Positions 33,999 through 42,609 are shown, counted from the first letter of the stretch. The stretch: DNA of 64,000 nt from Trebonia sp963771985 (GCA_963771985.1 CAVYVO010000010.1:186001-250000); one strand, 5' to 3'. A program made the numbers and translations. Notes: generated by a model from the sequence alone, not told the origin.

Positions 33999-34035
33999 CG
34001 CGAAGCCCCGGGGCGAGCCGCCCCGGGGCTTCGCG
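33999..34035 (+). terminator. Attenuator-type hairpin upstream of thrS-like gene
   Basis: CGCGAAGCCCCGGGGC, loop GAGCC, GCCCCGGGGCTTCGCG: a perfect 16-bp stem. A smaller competing stem, CGCCGG/CCGGCG (about 33960-33978), overlaps the 3' half of the leader peptide. Nearer the gene GTCTC (34052-34056) can pair with GAGAC (34071-34075) at the ribosome site, so initiation may also be controlled. No T tract follows. Confidence 0.7.
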
Positions 34036-34079
34036 TTACGGGTGGTGACTCGTCTCGGGCACGACACGAGGAGACCACC

Positions 34080-35309
34080 ATGAACGACCCCGCCGTGAAC
34101 GACCACCGCAAGCTCGGCCGTGAGCTCGGCATCTTCGGCAGCGACCCGCTGATCGGCGCCGGGCTGCCCTACTGGCTGCCCGACGGCGCGATCGTGCGGC
34201 ACGAACTCGAGGAGTACATCCGCGACGCCGAGTGGCGTGCCGGGTACCAGCACGTTTACTCCCCGGTCCTCGGCAAGCGCGAGCTTTACGAGATCTCCGG
34301 CCACTGGTCGCACTACAGCGAGGACATGTTCCCGCCCATGGACGTGGGCGGTGAGCAGCTCGTGCCGCGGCCGAGCCTGTGCCCGCACCACGCCCTCATC
34401 TACCGGTCCAGGGAGCACAGCTACCGGGAGCTGCCGCTGCGGATCGCCGAACTCGGCAGCCAGTACCGCTCCGAGCTGTCCGGCGTTCTCGGCGGGCTCA
34501 CCCGCGTCCGCGCGATGCAGCTGAACGACGCGCATATCTTCTGCGCCCTGGACCAGGTGGGCACCGAGGCGGATGGCACCCTGCACATGATCAGGCGCGC
34601 GTACGAGGATCTTGGCATCCAGCCAGTGCGCTACCGGCTGTCGCTGCCAGGCGCGGGCGCCAAATACGTCACCGGCCCCGAGATGTGGGACCGCGCGACC
34701 AGCCTGCTGACCAGCGTCCTCGACGAGGCGGGCCTGGATTACGAGAAGGCGGACGGCGAGGCCGCCTTCTACGGCCCGAAGATCGACGTTCAGGTCGCCG
34801 ACCCAGCCGGGCGCGAGACCAGCCTGTCCACCATCCAGGTCGACTTCCACCAGCCCGAGCGGTTCGGCCTGCACTACATCGGCGCCGATGGCGGCAGGCA
34901 CCGGCCGGTCATGGTGCACCGCAGCGTCATCGGCAGCCTGGAACGGCTCGTCGCGCACCTTATCGAGGTGCACGGTGGCGCGTTCCCGGCGTGGCTGGCC
35001 CCCGTGCAGGTGGCGATCCTTCCCGTCTCGGACGCCGAAGTCCGCGACGCCGCCCGCGTCGCGGACCTCTGCCGTGACCTCACACTGCGTGCTGAGGTCA
35101 AGAGCCCGGAGCGGGGGACCCTCGCCGCCCGGGTTCGCGCCAGCAAGATGGTGCCCTACCAGGCCGTGATCGGTCCAAGAGAAGCCGCCGGCGATCAGGT
35201 GGCCCTCCGGCTGCGCGACGGCCGCCGGCTCGACGCGCAGCCGGCGGGCCAGGCGCTGCGCCGGATCGCCGACCTGATCCGGCGCAAGGGGACCGAGCTG
35301 TGGCAATAG
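34080..35309 (+). CDS. thrS: Threonyl-tRNA synthetase, short form lacking TGS and editing domains
   Basis: 409 residues against about 640-680 for standard ThrRS. Only the class II catalytic core (about 10-300) and the anticodon-binding domain (about 305-409) are present; the N-terminal TGS and editing domains are missing. Zinc ligands Cys101 (RPSLCPHH), His152 (NDAHIFC) and His280 (VMVHRSVIGS) are kept, as is motif 2 YRSELSG. It should charge tRNA-Thr but cannot remove Ser in cis. Such second ThrRS genes can serve as starvation-induced or inhibitor-resistant copies. GAGGAG lies 7 bp before the ATG. Confidence 0.88.
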   Translation: MNDPAVNDHRKLGRELGIFGSDPLIGAGLPYWLPDGAIVRHELEEYIRDAEWRAGYQHVYSPVLGKRELYEISGHWSHYSEDMFPPMDVGGEQLVPRPSLCPHHALIYRSREHSYRELPLRIAELGSQYRSELSGVLGGLTRVRAMQLNDAHIFCALDQVGTEADGTLHMIRRAYEDLGIQPVRYRLSLPGAGAKYVTGPEMWDRATSLLTSVLDEAGLDYEKADGEAAFYGPKIDVQVADPAGRETSLSTIQVDFHQPERFGLHYIGADGGRHRPVMVHRSVIGSLERLVAHLIEVHGGAFPAWLAPVQVAILPVSDAEVRDAARVADLCRDLTLRAEVKSPERGTLAARVRASKMVPYQAVIGPREAAGDQVALRLRDGRRLDAQPAGQALRRIADLIRRKGTELWQ

Positions 35310-35352
35310 CCGGCCAGCCGTTACGACATCGTGTAGGGGTAATCTCGGCGGT

Positions 35353-36378
35353 ATGGGAAGCTCGCAGCTGCCACCGTTCAGCTGGACTGAGGTTGTCACC
35401 AACTGGCAGTTCGCACCCGTCGTCACCGTGTTCACAGCGGTCGCGGCGGCGCTGTACCTGTGGGGCGTCATCCGGGTGGCCCGGCGGCATCCGGCGCGGC
35501 CCTGGCCGCTGCTCCGGACGGCGTCGTTCCTGCTAGGGCTCCTGGTCATCGTGTTCGCGACGCAGAGCGGCGTCGGCACCTACGATGACACGCTGTTCTA
35601 CGACCACATGATCCAGCACCTCATGCTGCTTATGATCGCGCCTCCGCTGCTGGTCGTCGGGCAGCCGGTGACGCTGCTCATGCACGCCAGCCGCAACCCG
35701 CTGCACACCTGGGTCAAGCGGGTCGTGCGCTCCAGGCCGGTCGTGTGGCTGACGTGGCCCGCGCTCGGTGTGATCGCCTACGCGGCCACGATCGTCGGGA
35801 CCCACCTGACGAGCTTCATGAGCCTGGTGCTCACCAACGACGCGGTCCACAACGCCGAGCACGTGCTGTACCTGGTCGTCGGCTATCTCTACTTCCTCCC
35901 GCTGCTCGGCCGGGAGCCGATCAAGTGGAAGGTCTCGTACCCGCTGCGGCTCTTCCTGCTGTTCATCGCCATGCCGGTCGACGCGTTCACCGGGGTGGTG
36001 CTCGGCTCCTACAGCACGTACCCCTTCGCCGCGATGCAGCCGCGGTCGTGGGGGCCGTCTCCGCTCGACGACGTGCACGAGGGCGGCGCGGTCATGTGGA
36101 TCGGCGGTGCCGCGATCATGTTCGTCTTGATCATGGTGACGTTCTTCGAGTGGAGCAGGGAGACCCGGCCGTCCGGCGGCATGGGCTGGCTGGAGTCCGC
36201 GCGCCGGGCGAACCTGGCCGAGCGCGTGGCCGCCACCGCCACCGCCGGCGCGCCACCCGCGCGCCGCGCGGCCAACCTTGACGAGGACGAGGACGAGCTC
36301 GCGGCCTACAACGCCTACCTCGCCCGCATCAACGGTCCGGCCAGCCGCACCGTGGAGAAGGCCGAGAAGGACGCCTAG
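35353..36378 (+). CDS. ctaG: Cytochrome c oxidase assembly factor CtaG-like membrane protein
   Basis: 341 residues with about seven membrane helices. caa3_CtaG family: YDHMIQHLMLLMIAPPLLVVGQPV, NAEHVLYLVVGYLYFLPLLG and HEGGAVMWIGGAAIMF carry the conserved His residues thought to bind copper. In Bacillus CtaG is needed for CuA/CuB centre assembly; actinobacterial members are less studied. The C-terminal tail of about 60 residues is polar, ending in an acidic stretch DEDEDE and a Lys/Glu-rich end. ATG 43 bp after the thrS-like gene. Confidence 0.87.
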   Translation: MGSSQLPPFSWTEVVTNWQFAPVVTVFTAVAAALYLWGVIRVARRHPARPWPLLRTASFLLGLLVIVFATQSGVGTYDDTLFYDHMIQHLMLLMIAPPLLVVGQPVTLLMHASRNPLHTWVKRVVRSRPVVWLTWPALGVIAYAATIVGTHLTSFMSLVLTNDAVHNAEHVLYLVVGYLYFLPLLGREPIKWKVSYPLRLFLLFIAMPVDAFTGVVLGSYSTYPFAAMQPRSWGPSPLDDVHEGGAVMWIGGAAIMFVLIMVTFFEWSRETRPSGGMGWLESARRANLAERVAATATAGAPPARRAANLDEDEDELAAYNAYLARINGPASRTVEKAEKDA

Positions 36379-36460
36379 ACCCAGTCCGATGTGACCTAGA
36401 TCACACCTGCCAGAAGCTACCCCGGTTGCCGCGTGTGACCAACAAAGACGGGAGCTTCCG

Positions 36461-36480
36461 CTGCGAAATACGAGTTTTCG
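36461..36480. promoter_or_regulatory. Inverted repeat GCGAAA/TTTCGC
   Basis: GCGAAATACGAGTTTTCGC, arms GCGAAA and TTTCGC, AT-rich for this genome, about 75 bp upstream of the small gene at 36554. A similar string, GTGAAATAAGTTTTCGC, occurs at 30024-30040 in the AT-rich block. Confidence 0.45.
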
Positions 36481-36553
36481 CATGTGAGCGTGCTCAGCCG
36501 ACGCCAGGAGGTTGACTGTCTAGCTGGGGGAGAAGCACGAGAGGCATGCAACA

Positions 36554-36769
36554 GTGACCGCGAACATCAGTAAGGCAGACAGCCAGTATGTCAAAGACGC
36601 GCTAGCGATCGAGGACGAGTACGAGTCCGAGCTAGCGGCAGTCCAGGTCGGGCTTACCAGGTTCGAGGTAGCGCCGCACGAGTACGCGGAACGGCGAGCA
36701 GAGATCGCCGCCCGTGCCTACCTGAAGCTGGTCGCGGCCCACCAACGGTTCCTCGGGCGCAACAACTAG
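36554..36769 (+). CDS. Small acidic helical protein (71 aa), function unknown
   Basis: GTG start; GAGAGG lies about ten bases upstream. The product has no membrane helix or cysteine. It is predicted to be two long helices: SKADSQYVKDALAIEDEYESELAAVQVGLT and EYAERRAEIAARAYLKLVAAHQRFLG. I recognise no family. Its 76-bp separation from an AAA ATPase gene leaves open whether the two act together. Codon use is typical of the window. Confidence 0.6.
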   Translation: MTANISKADSQYVKDALAIEDEYESELAAVQVGLTRFEVAPHEYAERRAEIAARAYLKLVAAHQRFLGRNN

Positions 36770-36845
36770 CCGTGCCGCGACACGCCGGTAGCGCTGTCTA
36801 CGGAAATCTACGGTTCCCGCTAGAGGAAGACATAGAGTCCGATTC

Positions 36846-38030
36846 GTGGATCCCGTACGAAACCCCTACGCCCCGGGTGCCGGGCAGCGCCCTCCCGAGC
36901 TCGCCGGACGGGACCGGGAGATAGCCCAGTTCGAGGTCGTGCTCGAGCGGGTCGCGCGCGCCCGGCCGGAGCGCAGCATGGTCCTCACCGGGCTACGCGG
37001 CGTGGGGAAGACCGTGCTGCTCAACACGTTCCGGTCTATGGCCCTGCAGCGGCTCTGGGGGACCGGCAAGCTCGAGGCCAGGCCGGACCAGTCCATCAGA
37101 CGGCCGGTCGCCGCCGCGCTGCACATGGCGGTGCGGGAACTCGCGCCCAGGCATCGGGCGCCCGACCGGATCGACGCGTTCCTCAGCGTGCTCAAGGCCT
37201 TCGCGCTCCGCGACCCGAAGGCGCCCAAGGGCACGTCGGTCACCGCGCAGTTCGGCATCGACGTGCCGGCCGCCCGCGGGCGCGCCGACTCAGGTGACCT
37301 GGAGGTAGACCTCACCGAGCTCTTCACCGACGCCGCGTCGGTAGCCGGGGACCTGGGGGTCGGCATCGCGCTGTTCGTCGACGAGATGCAGGACGTGCCG
37401 GCCCCGGACGTGTCGGCGCTGTGCGCCGCCTGCCATGAGCTCTCGCAGGTCGGCGGACCGTTGATCGTGGTCGGCGCGGGGCTGCCGCACCTGCCGTCGG
37501 TGCTGTCGGCGAGCAAGAGCTACTCCGAGCGGCTCTTCAGGTACGCCCGGATCGACAGGCTGGACCGGGAAGCGGCCGACCAGGCACTGATCGCGCCGGC
37601 CGAGCGAGAAGACGTGATCTTCAAGCAGGAGGCGCTCGACGCGCTGTACGCGGCCGCGGACGGCTACCCCTACTTCGTCCAGGCCTACGGCAAGGTCACC
37701 TGGGACGTCGCGGCCGCGAGCCCGGTCACCGCGGCGGACGTCGCCGTGGCGGCGCCTGAGGCGGAAGGAGAGCTAGCCGTCGGGTTCTTCGGCAGCAGGT
37801 ACGAGCGCGCGACCCCGGCGGAGCGGGAGTACATGCGGGCGATGGCCGCGATCGGCGATGAGCCCGTGCCCACCTCGAGCGTCGCCGACGAACTCGGCCG
37901 GAAGCCGTCCAGCCTGTCCCCGGCCAGGGATGGGCTGATCAAGAAGGGCCTCATCTACAGTTCCGAGCGCGGGCTTATCGCGTTCACCGTGCCGCACTTC
38001 GGCAAGTTCCTGCGGTCTCAGCCGATCTGA
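36846..38030 (+). CDS. AAA/STAND-type ATPase with C-terminal winged helix
   Basis: 394 residues, GTG start. N-terminal PPELAGRDREIAQF, the ORC/MalT-like start of the domain, Walker A TGLRGVGKT (48-56), Walker B GIALFVDEMQD, a sensor-like LIVVGAGLPHLP, and a C-terminal winged-helix segment (about 325-394: REYMRAMAAIGDEPVPTSSVADELGRKPSSLSPARDGLIKKGLI). This matches ATPases of the archaeal-ATPase/ORC-Cdc6-like class found widely in actinobacteria, some on mobile elements. Role unknown; DNA binding through the wHTH is likely. Terminator hairpins follow. Confidence 0.83.
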   Translation: MDPVRNPYAPGAGQRPPELAGRDREIAQFEVVLERVARARPERSMVLTGLRGVGKTVLLNTFRSMALQRLWGTGKLEARPDQSIRRPVAAALHMAVRELAPRHRAPDRIDAFLSVLKAFALRDPKAPKGTSVTAQFGIDVPAARGRADSGDLEVDLTELFTDAASVAGDLGVGIALFVDEMQDVPAPDVSALCAACHELSQVGGPLIVVGAGLPHLPSVLSASKSYSERLFRYARIDRLDREAADQALIAPAEREDVIFKQEALDALYAAADGYPYFVQAYGKVTWDVAAASPVTAADVAVAAPEAEGELAVGFFGSRYERATPAEREYMRAMAAIGDEPVPTSSVADELGRKPSSLSPARDGLIKKGLIYSSERGLIAFTVPHFGKFLRSQPI

Positions 38031-38053
38031 GGGCGGTGCCGGGAAGGGTAAAA

Positions 38054-38077
38054 GGTGGCGGGAAAGCAGGCGCCACC
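38054..38077 (+). terminator. Terminator hairpin after the AAA ATPase
   Basis: GGTGGCG and CGCCACC arms around a 10-nt loop, 24 bp after the stop. Its 3' arm belongs to a 21-bp sequence found again, inverted, at 43866-43886. Confidence 0.7.
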
Positions 38078-38087
38078 TTCCGTTCGG
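38067..38087 (+). repeat. 21-bp dispersed repeat, copy 1
   Basis: CAGGCGCCACCTTCCGTTCG plus G matches exactly the reverse complement of 43866-43886. It overlaps the 3' arm of the hairpin behind the AAA ATPase gene. Confidence 0.8.
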
Positions 38088-38109
38088 GAGAATATTGATT
38101 TTATTCTCC
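38087..38109. terminator. AT-rich hairpin between convergent genes
   Basis: GGAGAATA, loop TTGATTT, TATTCTCC: perfect 8-bp stem followed by a T-rich stretch GGTTTTTTCTTATAATCC. Probably terminates the leftward MauE-like gene (stop at 38125) as well as transcripts from the left. Confidence 0.65.
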
Positions 38110-38124
38110 ACTATTGGTTTTTTC

Positions 38125-39063
38125 TTATAATCCGTTAGAGACCGGCAGAATGCCAGGGATGACAACCGGCTGGCGGGGCGGCGGGACCGCGGTATCGGCC
38201 GCGGTATCAGTCGCGGCGCCGGCCGGGCCGACGATGGCGACGCGGACCGGCGCGCGGCGCGACTTCAGGTGGACGGCGAAGACCACCTCGACTGGCTCGC
38301 CGTCCGCCGTCCCGGGGAAGACGACGTACCGCCAGCATCCCTCGCGCCAGACGTCGGCCGGCTCCTTGGCCGCGAGGTAGTGCTGGTAGCTCCGCCACGG
38401 CGCGCTGCCGCGCAGCGCCGCGAGCGTGCGGGAAACCGGCAGCCTGCGCACCTCGCAGGGCTCGGAGTAGCCAAGCCGGACCATGATCTCGCTGACCTCA
38501 GGGGACAGCGCGGCGAGCACCAGGAGCTCGGCCGCCGCGATGCCGACCAGCACGACCGCCTGCCCAGCTGACGCGGGCTCGCGCAGCGGGGGCATGCCGA
38601 TCGCGGCGACCGCGGCCACGCACAGCAGCGCCGACCGGGCCATCGTCCGCCAGTTCACCGGCGTGTCACTCAGGTCGCCGAAGCAGCCGCAGCCCGCGCT
38701 CGGCCGCCGGATGCGCAGTTCGTACAGCGCACCCACCGCCGTGCCGAACAGCAGCGCCGCCGCGCAGCGAACCGCCAGCACCAGCGGCCCGGTCCTGATC
38801 GGCCCCGCGGTGACCAGCAGGCCCACGCCGAGCGCGAGCTCGGTGGCGCACATGGCGATCGCGATCGGGCGGCGCAGCCTCAGCGGGAACAGGACGCTCG
38901 GGCTGATTCCGGCGTTGATCGACCGCGTGGAGACCGCGCGGCGCGCCTTGGCCGCGCAGGCGCTGAGCAGCAGGGCGGCGAGCAGCGGTACCTGGACCTC
39001 TCTGGACGCGCCGAGTACGTTCCCGCCTGCCGTGCCAAGCACGTGTATTCCCCCCACGCTCAT
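38125..39063 (-). CDS. MauE/DoxX-like membrane protein
   Basis: 312 residues. First about 200 residues hold five or so membrane helices of the MauE type, with RPSAGCGCFGDLSDTPVNWRTMARS, the CxCFG signature of MauE-like proteins (vicinal cysteines, probably redox-active). The C-terminal about 120 residues are soluble: EPCEVRRLPVSRTLAALRGSAPW and a domain with WREGCWRYVVFPG. MauE proteins act in disulfide or quinone-linked maturation of exported enzymes. It is paired with the secreted-type protein encoded upstream at 39100-40152. Confidence 0.78.
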   Translation of the reverse strand: MSVGGIHVLGTAGGNVLGASREVQVPLLAALLLSACAAKARRAVSTRSINAGISPSVLFPLRLRRPIAIAMCATELALGVGLLVTAGPIRTGPLVLAVRCAAALLFGTAVGALYELRIRRPSAGCGCFGDLSDTPVNWRTMARSALLCVAAVAAIGMPPLREPASAGQAVVLVGIAAAELLVLAALSPEVSEIMVRLGYSEPCEVRRLPVSRTLAALRGSAPWRSYQHYLAAKEPADVWREGCWRYVVFPGTADGEPVEVVFAVHLKSRRAPVRVAIVGPAGAATDTAADTAVPPPRQPVVIPGILPVSNGL

Positions 39064-39099
39064 CTATCTCATCAGCCTTCCGGCATACTCCCCGCCTGA

Positions 39100-40152
39100 T
39101 CAGTCCGCGATGGCCAGTGTCGCGTTGAAACAGCCGTCTTCCAGGTTGCCGCCGAGTTCCACGAAGGCGGTCATCGTCAGGTCCGCGATCCGGCCGCGGG
39201 GCGACGTGCCGCACTCCACGCACCGGTCGCAGAACAGCCGCGCGGCGGCGCCGCAGCTTGTCACCGGCAAGACAGCCGAACGATCAGCGCACTCGTTGCG
39301 GATCCGCACGGCGCTGCCCACCGACAGGTAAGGCAGCCGAACGCACCCGGGCCCGGTGGCGTGCGGATCCACGACATGCGGCCCGGCCGGGGTGTCCGGT
39401 GCGGCGCCCCGTTCGCAGTTCGTCTCCGGGTCGAGCGCCGGATAGGCGAGCCCGAGCAGGCCGGGCGGTTCCTCACCCGGCTCGTGCCATACCGCCGTGC
39501 CGCTGACAGGGACCGGAATGTGCCCGCTGATCAGCGGCGGCGCCGGCGGGTGGCCGGCGTGGTAAGGCGGCTGTGAGGTGGCCGGCGCGAGTGCCTGCAG
39601 GTAGCCCCGCTGACGCAGACCGATCACGTCGATCAGGTAACCAGGTTCAATCCGGGGGAAGCGCACTTGGATCTGGCGGAGCAAGCCCTTGTCGATGAGG
39701 ACGATCCCGCGGCCCCGGCGCGCCGGGCCCTCGTCGACGAGCAGCGCGGTGCCGTCCGTCTCGATGATCGTGCCCGCGACCCGTCCTATCCGCGCCCAGA
39801 CGCGCTCGGCGACGTTCCGCTTCGGGTGGCAGCGGGCGATGACATGGTCGCCGGCGCGCAACGCGGCGGGCGATACCGCGGACCCGCGCCAGGCCGTCGT
39901 GCGCGGCGACAGCGCGAGCCGCCGCTCACCGTGCACGGTGTGCAGGACGATGACGTGCGGGCTGACATCGACGACCAGGCCGGTGACGGCTGCCCTCCCG
40001 CTGGCGGGATAGCGGTCCCACATGCTGTGATAGGAGCTGCCGTGCCGGCCGGACACCGCGGCGCTGAGCAAAGACCTTCGGATATACCTGGCGGGCGTGG
40101 CAGACTCGATCAGATCGTCACAACCGGGGCGAAAATCAGTCTTCCGCCGCAC
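39100..40152 (-). CDS. Cysteine-containing protein with C-terminal RlpA/DPBB-like domain
   Basis: About 350 residues if GTG 40152 (GGAGGG upstream) is the start; ATG 40188, 40173 or 40023 are alternatives. N-terminal half has a beta-rich segment (VTGLVVDVSPHVIVLHTVHGERRLAL, GDHVIARCHPKRNVAERVWARIGRVAGTI) like small barrel folds. The last 100 residues (LPYLSVGSAVRIRNEC, LPVTSCGAAARLFCDRCVECG, RIADLTMTAFVELGG, CFNATLAIA) follow the order of the RlpA-type double-psi beta-barrel, with six or more cysteines. No signal peptide is obvious. It is 36 bp upstream of the MauE-like gene and likely its partner; function unknown. Confidence 0.65.
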   Translation of the reverse strand: MRRKTDFRPGCDDLIESATPARYIRRSLLSAAVSGRHGSSYHSMWDRYPASGRAAVTGLVVDVSPHVIVLHTVHGERRLALSPRTTAWRGSAVSPAALRAGDHVIARCHPKRNVAERVWARIGRVAGTIIETDGTALLVDEGPARRGRGIVLIDKGLLRQIQVRFPRIEPGYLIDVIGLRQRGYLQALAPATSQPPYHAGHPPAPPLISGHIPVPVSGTAVWHEPGEEPPGLLGLAYPALDPETNCERGAAPDTPAGPHVVDPHATGPGCVRLPYLSVGSAVRIRNECADRSAVLPVTSCGAAARLFCDRCVECGTSPRGRIADLTMTAFVELGGNLEDGCFNATLAIAD

Positions 40153-40398
40153 TTGCCCTCCGTGGGATTGCATCCGCCGCCATGTCATGTCCGACGATGC
40201 GGGTATACGCGTGGACACGTCAAGTGATTCAGGGATTTCTGCCCGTGGAGTTACATAGATACATCGGTTACGGATAGGTTCCGGCGGCGCTGGGCCGGCG
40301 GCGCTGGGCCGGGGGCGGGTGACGGAAGTCACTGAGTGAGGCGTATCGTTAGCACCAAGTCACCCTGAGTAGCGTTGTGTCATGAGCGTAGGGGACCC

Positions 40399-40932
40399 AT
40401 GGGCGTAGGGGACCGCGTATCGTTTGGCGACTATGTGCGCAACCGCGGCAGCGCGCTGCTCCGGGCAGCCCAGGCGCTGACCGGGAACCGCGCCGACGCC
40501 GAAGACCTAGTGCAAGTGACGCTGGTCAAGACCTACCAGTCCTGGAACAAGATCACCGATCCCGCCGCGCTGGACACCTACGTTCGGCGCGTCATGGTGA
40601 ACACGCACATTTCCGGGTGGCGCAGGCGGCGGATCGACGAGTACCCCACCGACGAGCTGCCGGATTCCCCGGCCGGCGACCAGATGTACGACAGCGACCT
40701 GCGTGAGCTGGTGCAGCGCGCGATCGACCGGCTGCCGCGCCGGATGCGCGCCGCGGTGATGCTCAGGTACTACGACGACATGTCCGAGCCGGAGATAGCG
40801 GCGGCGCTCGGCGTGTCCGTCGGCACGGTGAAGAGCACCGTCGCACGGGCCGTCGCCAAGTTGCGCGCGGACGCCGAGCTAAGCGCTGAGGGGTTACGCG
40901 GCCGGGATCCTCGTGGCACTATCACCGTCTAA
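40399..40932 (+). CDS. SigE-family ECF-type RNA polymerase sigma factor
   Basis: 177 residues from ATG 40399 with AGGGGACCC upstream. Region 2 (about 10-75: FGDYVRNRGSALLRAAQALTGNRADAEDLVQVTLVKTYQSWNKI) and region 4 (about 110-165: RELVQRAIDRLPRRMRAAVMLRYYDDMSEPEIAAALGVSVGTVKSTVARAVAKLR). Two sigma domains only, so ECF/SigE type. No anti-sigma gene follows directly. The acyl-CoA synthetase gene begins 24 bp downstream. A 12-bp direct repeat GCGTAGGGGACC (40386-40397 and 40403-40414) spans the start. Confidence 0.9.
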   Translation: MGVGDRVSFGDYVRNRGSALLRAAQALTGNRADAEDLVQVTLVKTYQSWNKITDPAALDTYVRRVMVNTHISGWRRRRIDEYPTDELPDSPAGDQMYDSDLRELVQRAIDRLPRRMRAAVMLRYYDDMSEPEIAAALGVSVGTVKSTVARAVAKLRADAELSAEGLRGRDPRGTITV

Positions 40933-40956
40933 GGGTCTCTATGAGGAGGTTTGGCC

Positions 40957-42609
40957 GTGGAAAGCACGATGATGGACATCCCGCTGACGGTCACGTCGAT
41001 CTTGCGGTACGGCACGACCGTGTACGGCGACAAGGAAGTCATCACGTGCGGCGGCGAGGCGCCGGCGCGGCGGCGGACATACGCGGAGATCGGACAGCGC
41101 GCCGCCCGGCTGGCGAACTCGCTCCGCTCGATCGGCGTCGACGGGGACCAGCGCGTCGGCACGTTCATGTGGAACAACGCGGAGCACCTCGAGGCTTACC
41201 TCGCCATCCCGGCCATGGGCGCCGTCCTGCACACGCTGAACATCCGGCTCTCCGCCGACCAGGTGGGCTACATCGCCACGCACGCGGGCGACTACGCGGT
41301 CATCGTGGACGCGTCGCTGATACCGCTGTTCGCCAAGGTGCTGCCGCACGCGGAAACCGTGCGGCACGTGATCGTCTCGGGGCAGGCGGACGACGATGCG
41401 ATCGGCAGCCTGGCCGGTCCCGAGCGGGAGGTGCATTCGTACGAGGAACTGCTCGCGACGGCGCCGGCGTCCTTCGACTGGCCGTCGCTCGACGAGCGGT
41501 CGGCGTCCGCGATGTGCTACACGAGCGGGACCACGGGACTGCCGAAGGGCGTCGTATACAGCCACCGGTCCAGCTACCTGCACTCGATGGCCGCGTGCCT
41601 GGGCAACGCGTTCGCGATCTCCGAACGCGACCGCATCATGCCCGTCGTCCCCCAGTTCCACGCGAACGCGTGGGGGCTGCCGTACGCGGCCCTGCTGTCG
41701 GGCGCGGACCTCATCATGCCGGACCGGTTCATGATCCCGGCCGTGATCGTCAAGCTGATCGAGACCGAGAAGGTGACGATCGGCGCGGGCGTGCCGACGA
41801 TCTGGCAGGGCGTGCTCGCCCACCTGCGCGCCGCCGGCGGGGACATCTCCTCGCTCCGCACCCTGGTCTGCGGCGGGTCGGCGCTGCCGGAGACCGTGAT
41901 GCGCGCGTACGCCGACGAGTTCGGCATTGTCATGACGCACGCCTGGGGGATGACGGAGACGTCGCCGCTCGGCTCGATCGCCCACGAGCCCGCCAGCGTC
42001 ACGGGCGAGGCGGTCTGGGAGTACCGGGCGAGCCAGGGACGGCTGTTCTGCGCGGTGGAGGGGCGCCTGACCGGCGACGACGGCGAGGTGCTGCCGTCGA
42101 ACGGGAAGGCGGTCGGCGAGGTCGAGGTCCGCGGCCCCTGGGTCACCGGCTCCTACTACCTCGACAAGGCGCCGGAGAAGTTCCACGACGGCTGGCTGCG
42201 CACCGGCGACGTGGGCACGCTCGACGCCGCCGGGTTCATCAAGCTCACCGACCGGGCCAAGGACGTGATCAAGTCCGGCGGCGAGTGGATCTCCTCCATG
42301 GAGCTGGAGAACCTGCTGATGGCGCACCCGGCCGTCGCCGAGGCGGCGGTCATCGGGGTACCGGACGACAGGTGGGGCGAGCGGCCGCTCGCCGCGGTCG
42401 TGCTGCGGCCTGACGCCGGCCCGGTGACGCCTGACGAACTGCGCGCTTTCCTCGGCGAGCGGGTGCCGCGGTGGCAGCTTCCCGAGCGGTGGTGCTACAT
42501 CGGCGAGGTGCCCAAGACATCGGTGGGCAAGTTCCAGAAGAGCCGGCTGCGCGAGCAGTACGCGGCGGGTGAACTTGACGTGACGCGGCTGGCGCCCGTG
42601 CCGCACTGA
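40957..42609 (+). CDS. Acyl-CoA synthetase (AMP-forming, medium/long chain type)
   Basis: 550 residues from GTG 40957, seven bases after GGAGG. ANL superfamily: P-loop-like YTSGTTGLPKGVVYSH, A5 motif AWGMTETSP, A7 GWLRTGDVG, A8 KLTDRAKDVIKSGGEWISSMELEN, and the C-terminal catalytic Lys region PKTSVGKFQKSRLR. The DVIKSGGEWIS form is that of fatty-acid-CoA ligases of the FadD/alkK type. Activates fatty acids to acyl-CoA through acyl-AMP. Probably co-transcribed with the sigma factor gene. Confidence 0.92.
   Translation: MESTMMDIPLTVTSILRYGTTVYGDKEVITCGGEAPARRRTYAEIGQRAARLANSLRSIGVDGDQRVGTFMWNNAEHLEAYLAIPAMGAVLHTLNIRLSADQVGYIATHAGDYAVIVDASLIPLFAKVLPHAETVRHVIVSGQADDDAIGSLAGPEREVHSYEELLATAPASFDWPSLDERSASAMCYTSGTTGLPKGVVYSHRSSYLHSMAACLGNAFAISERDRIMPVVPQFHANAWGLPYAALLSGADLIMPDRFMIPAVIVKLIETEKVTIGAGVPTIWQGVLAHLRAAGGDISSLRTLVCGGSALPETVMRAYADEFGIVMTHAWGMTETSPLGSIAHEPASVTGEAVWEYRASQGRLFCAVEGRLTGDDGEVLPSNGKAVGEVEVRGPWVTGSYYLDKAPEKFHDGWLRTGDVGTLDAAGFIKLTDRAKDVIKSGGEWISSMELENLLMAHPAVAEAAVIGVPDDRWGERPLAAVVLRPDAGPVTPDELRAFLGERVPRWQLPERWCYIGEVPKTSVGKFQKSRLREQYAAGELDVTRLAPVPH

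Noticed and set aside
34080..34109. T-box riboswitch for the thrS-like gene
   Set aside because: No specifier loop or T-box consensus seen; the leader-peptide and hairpin layout explains the region better.
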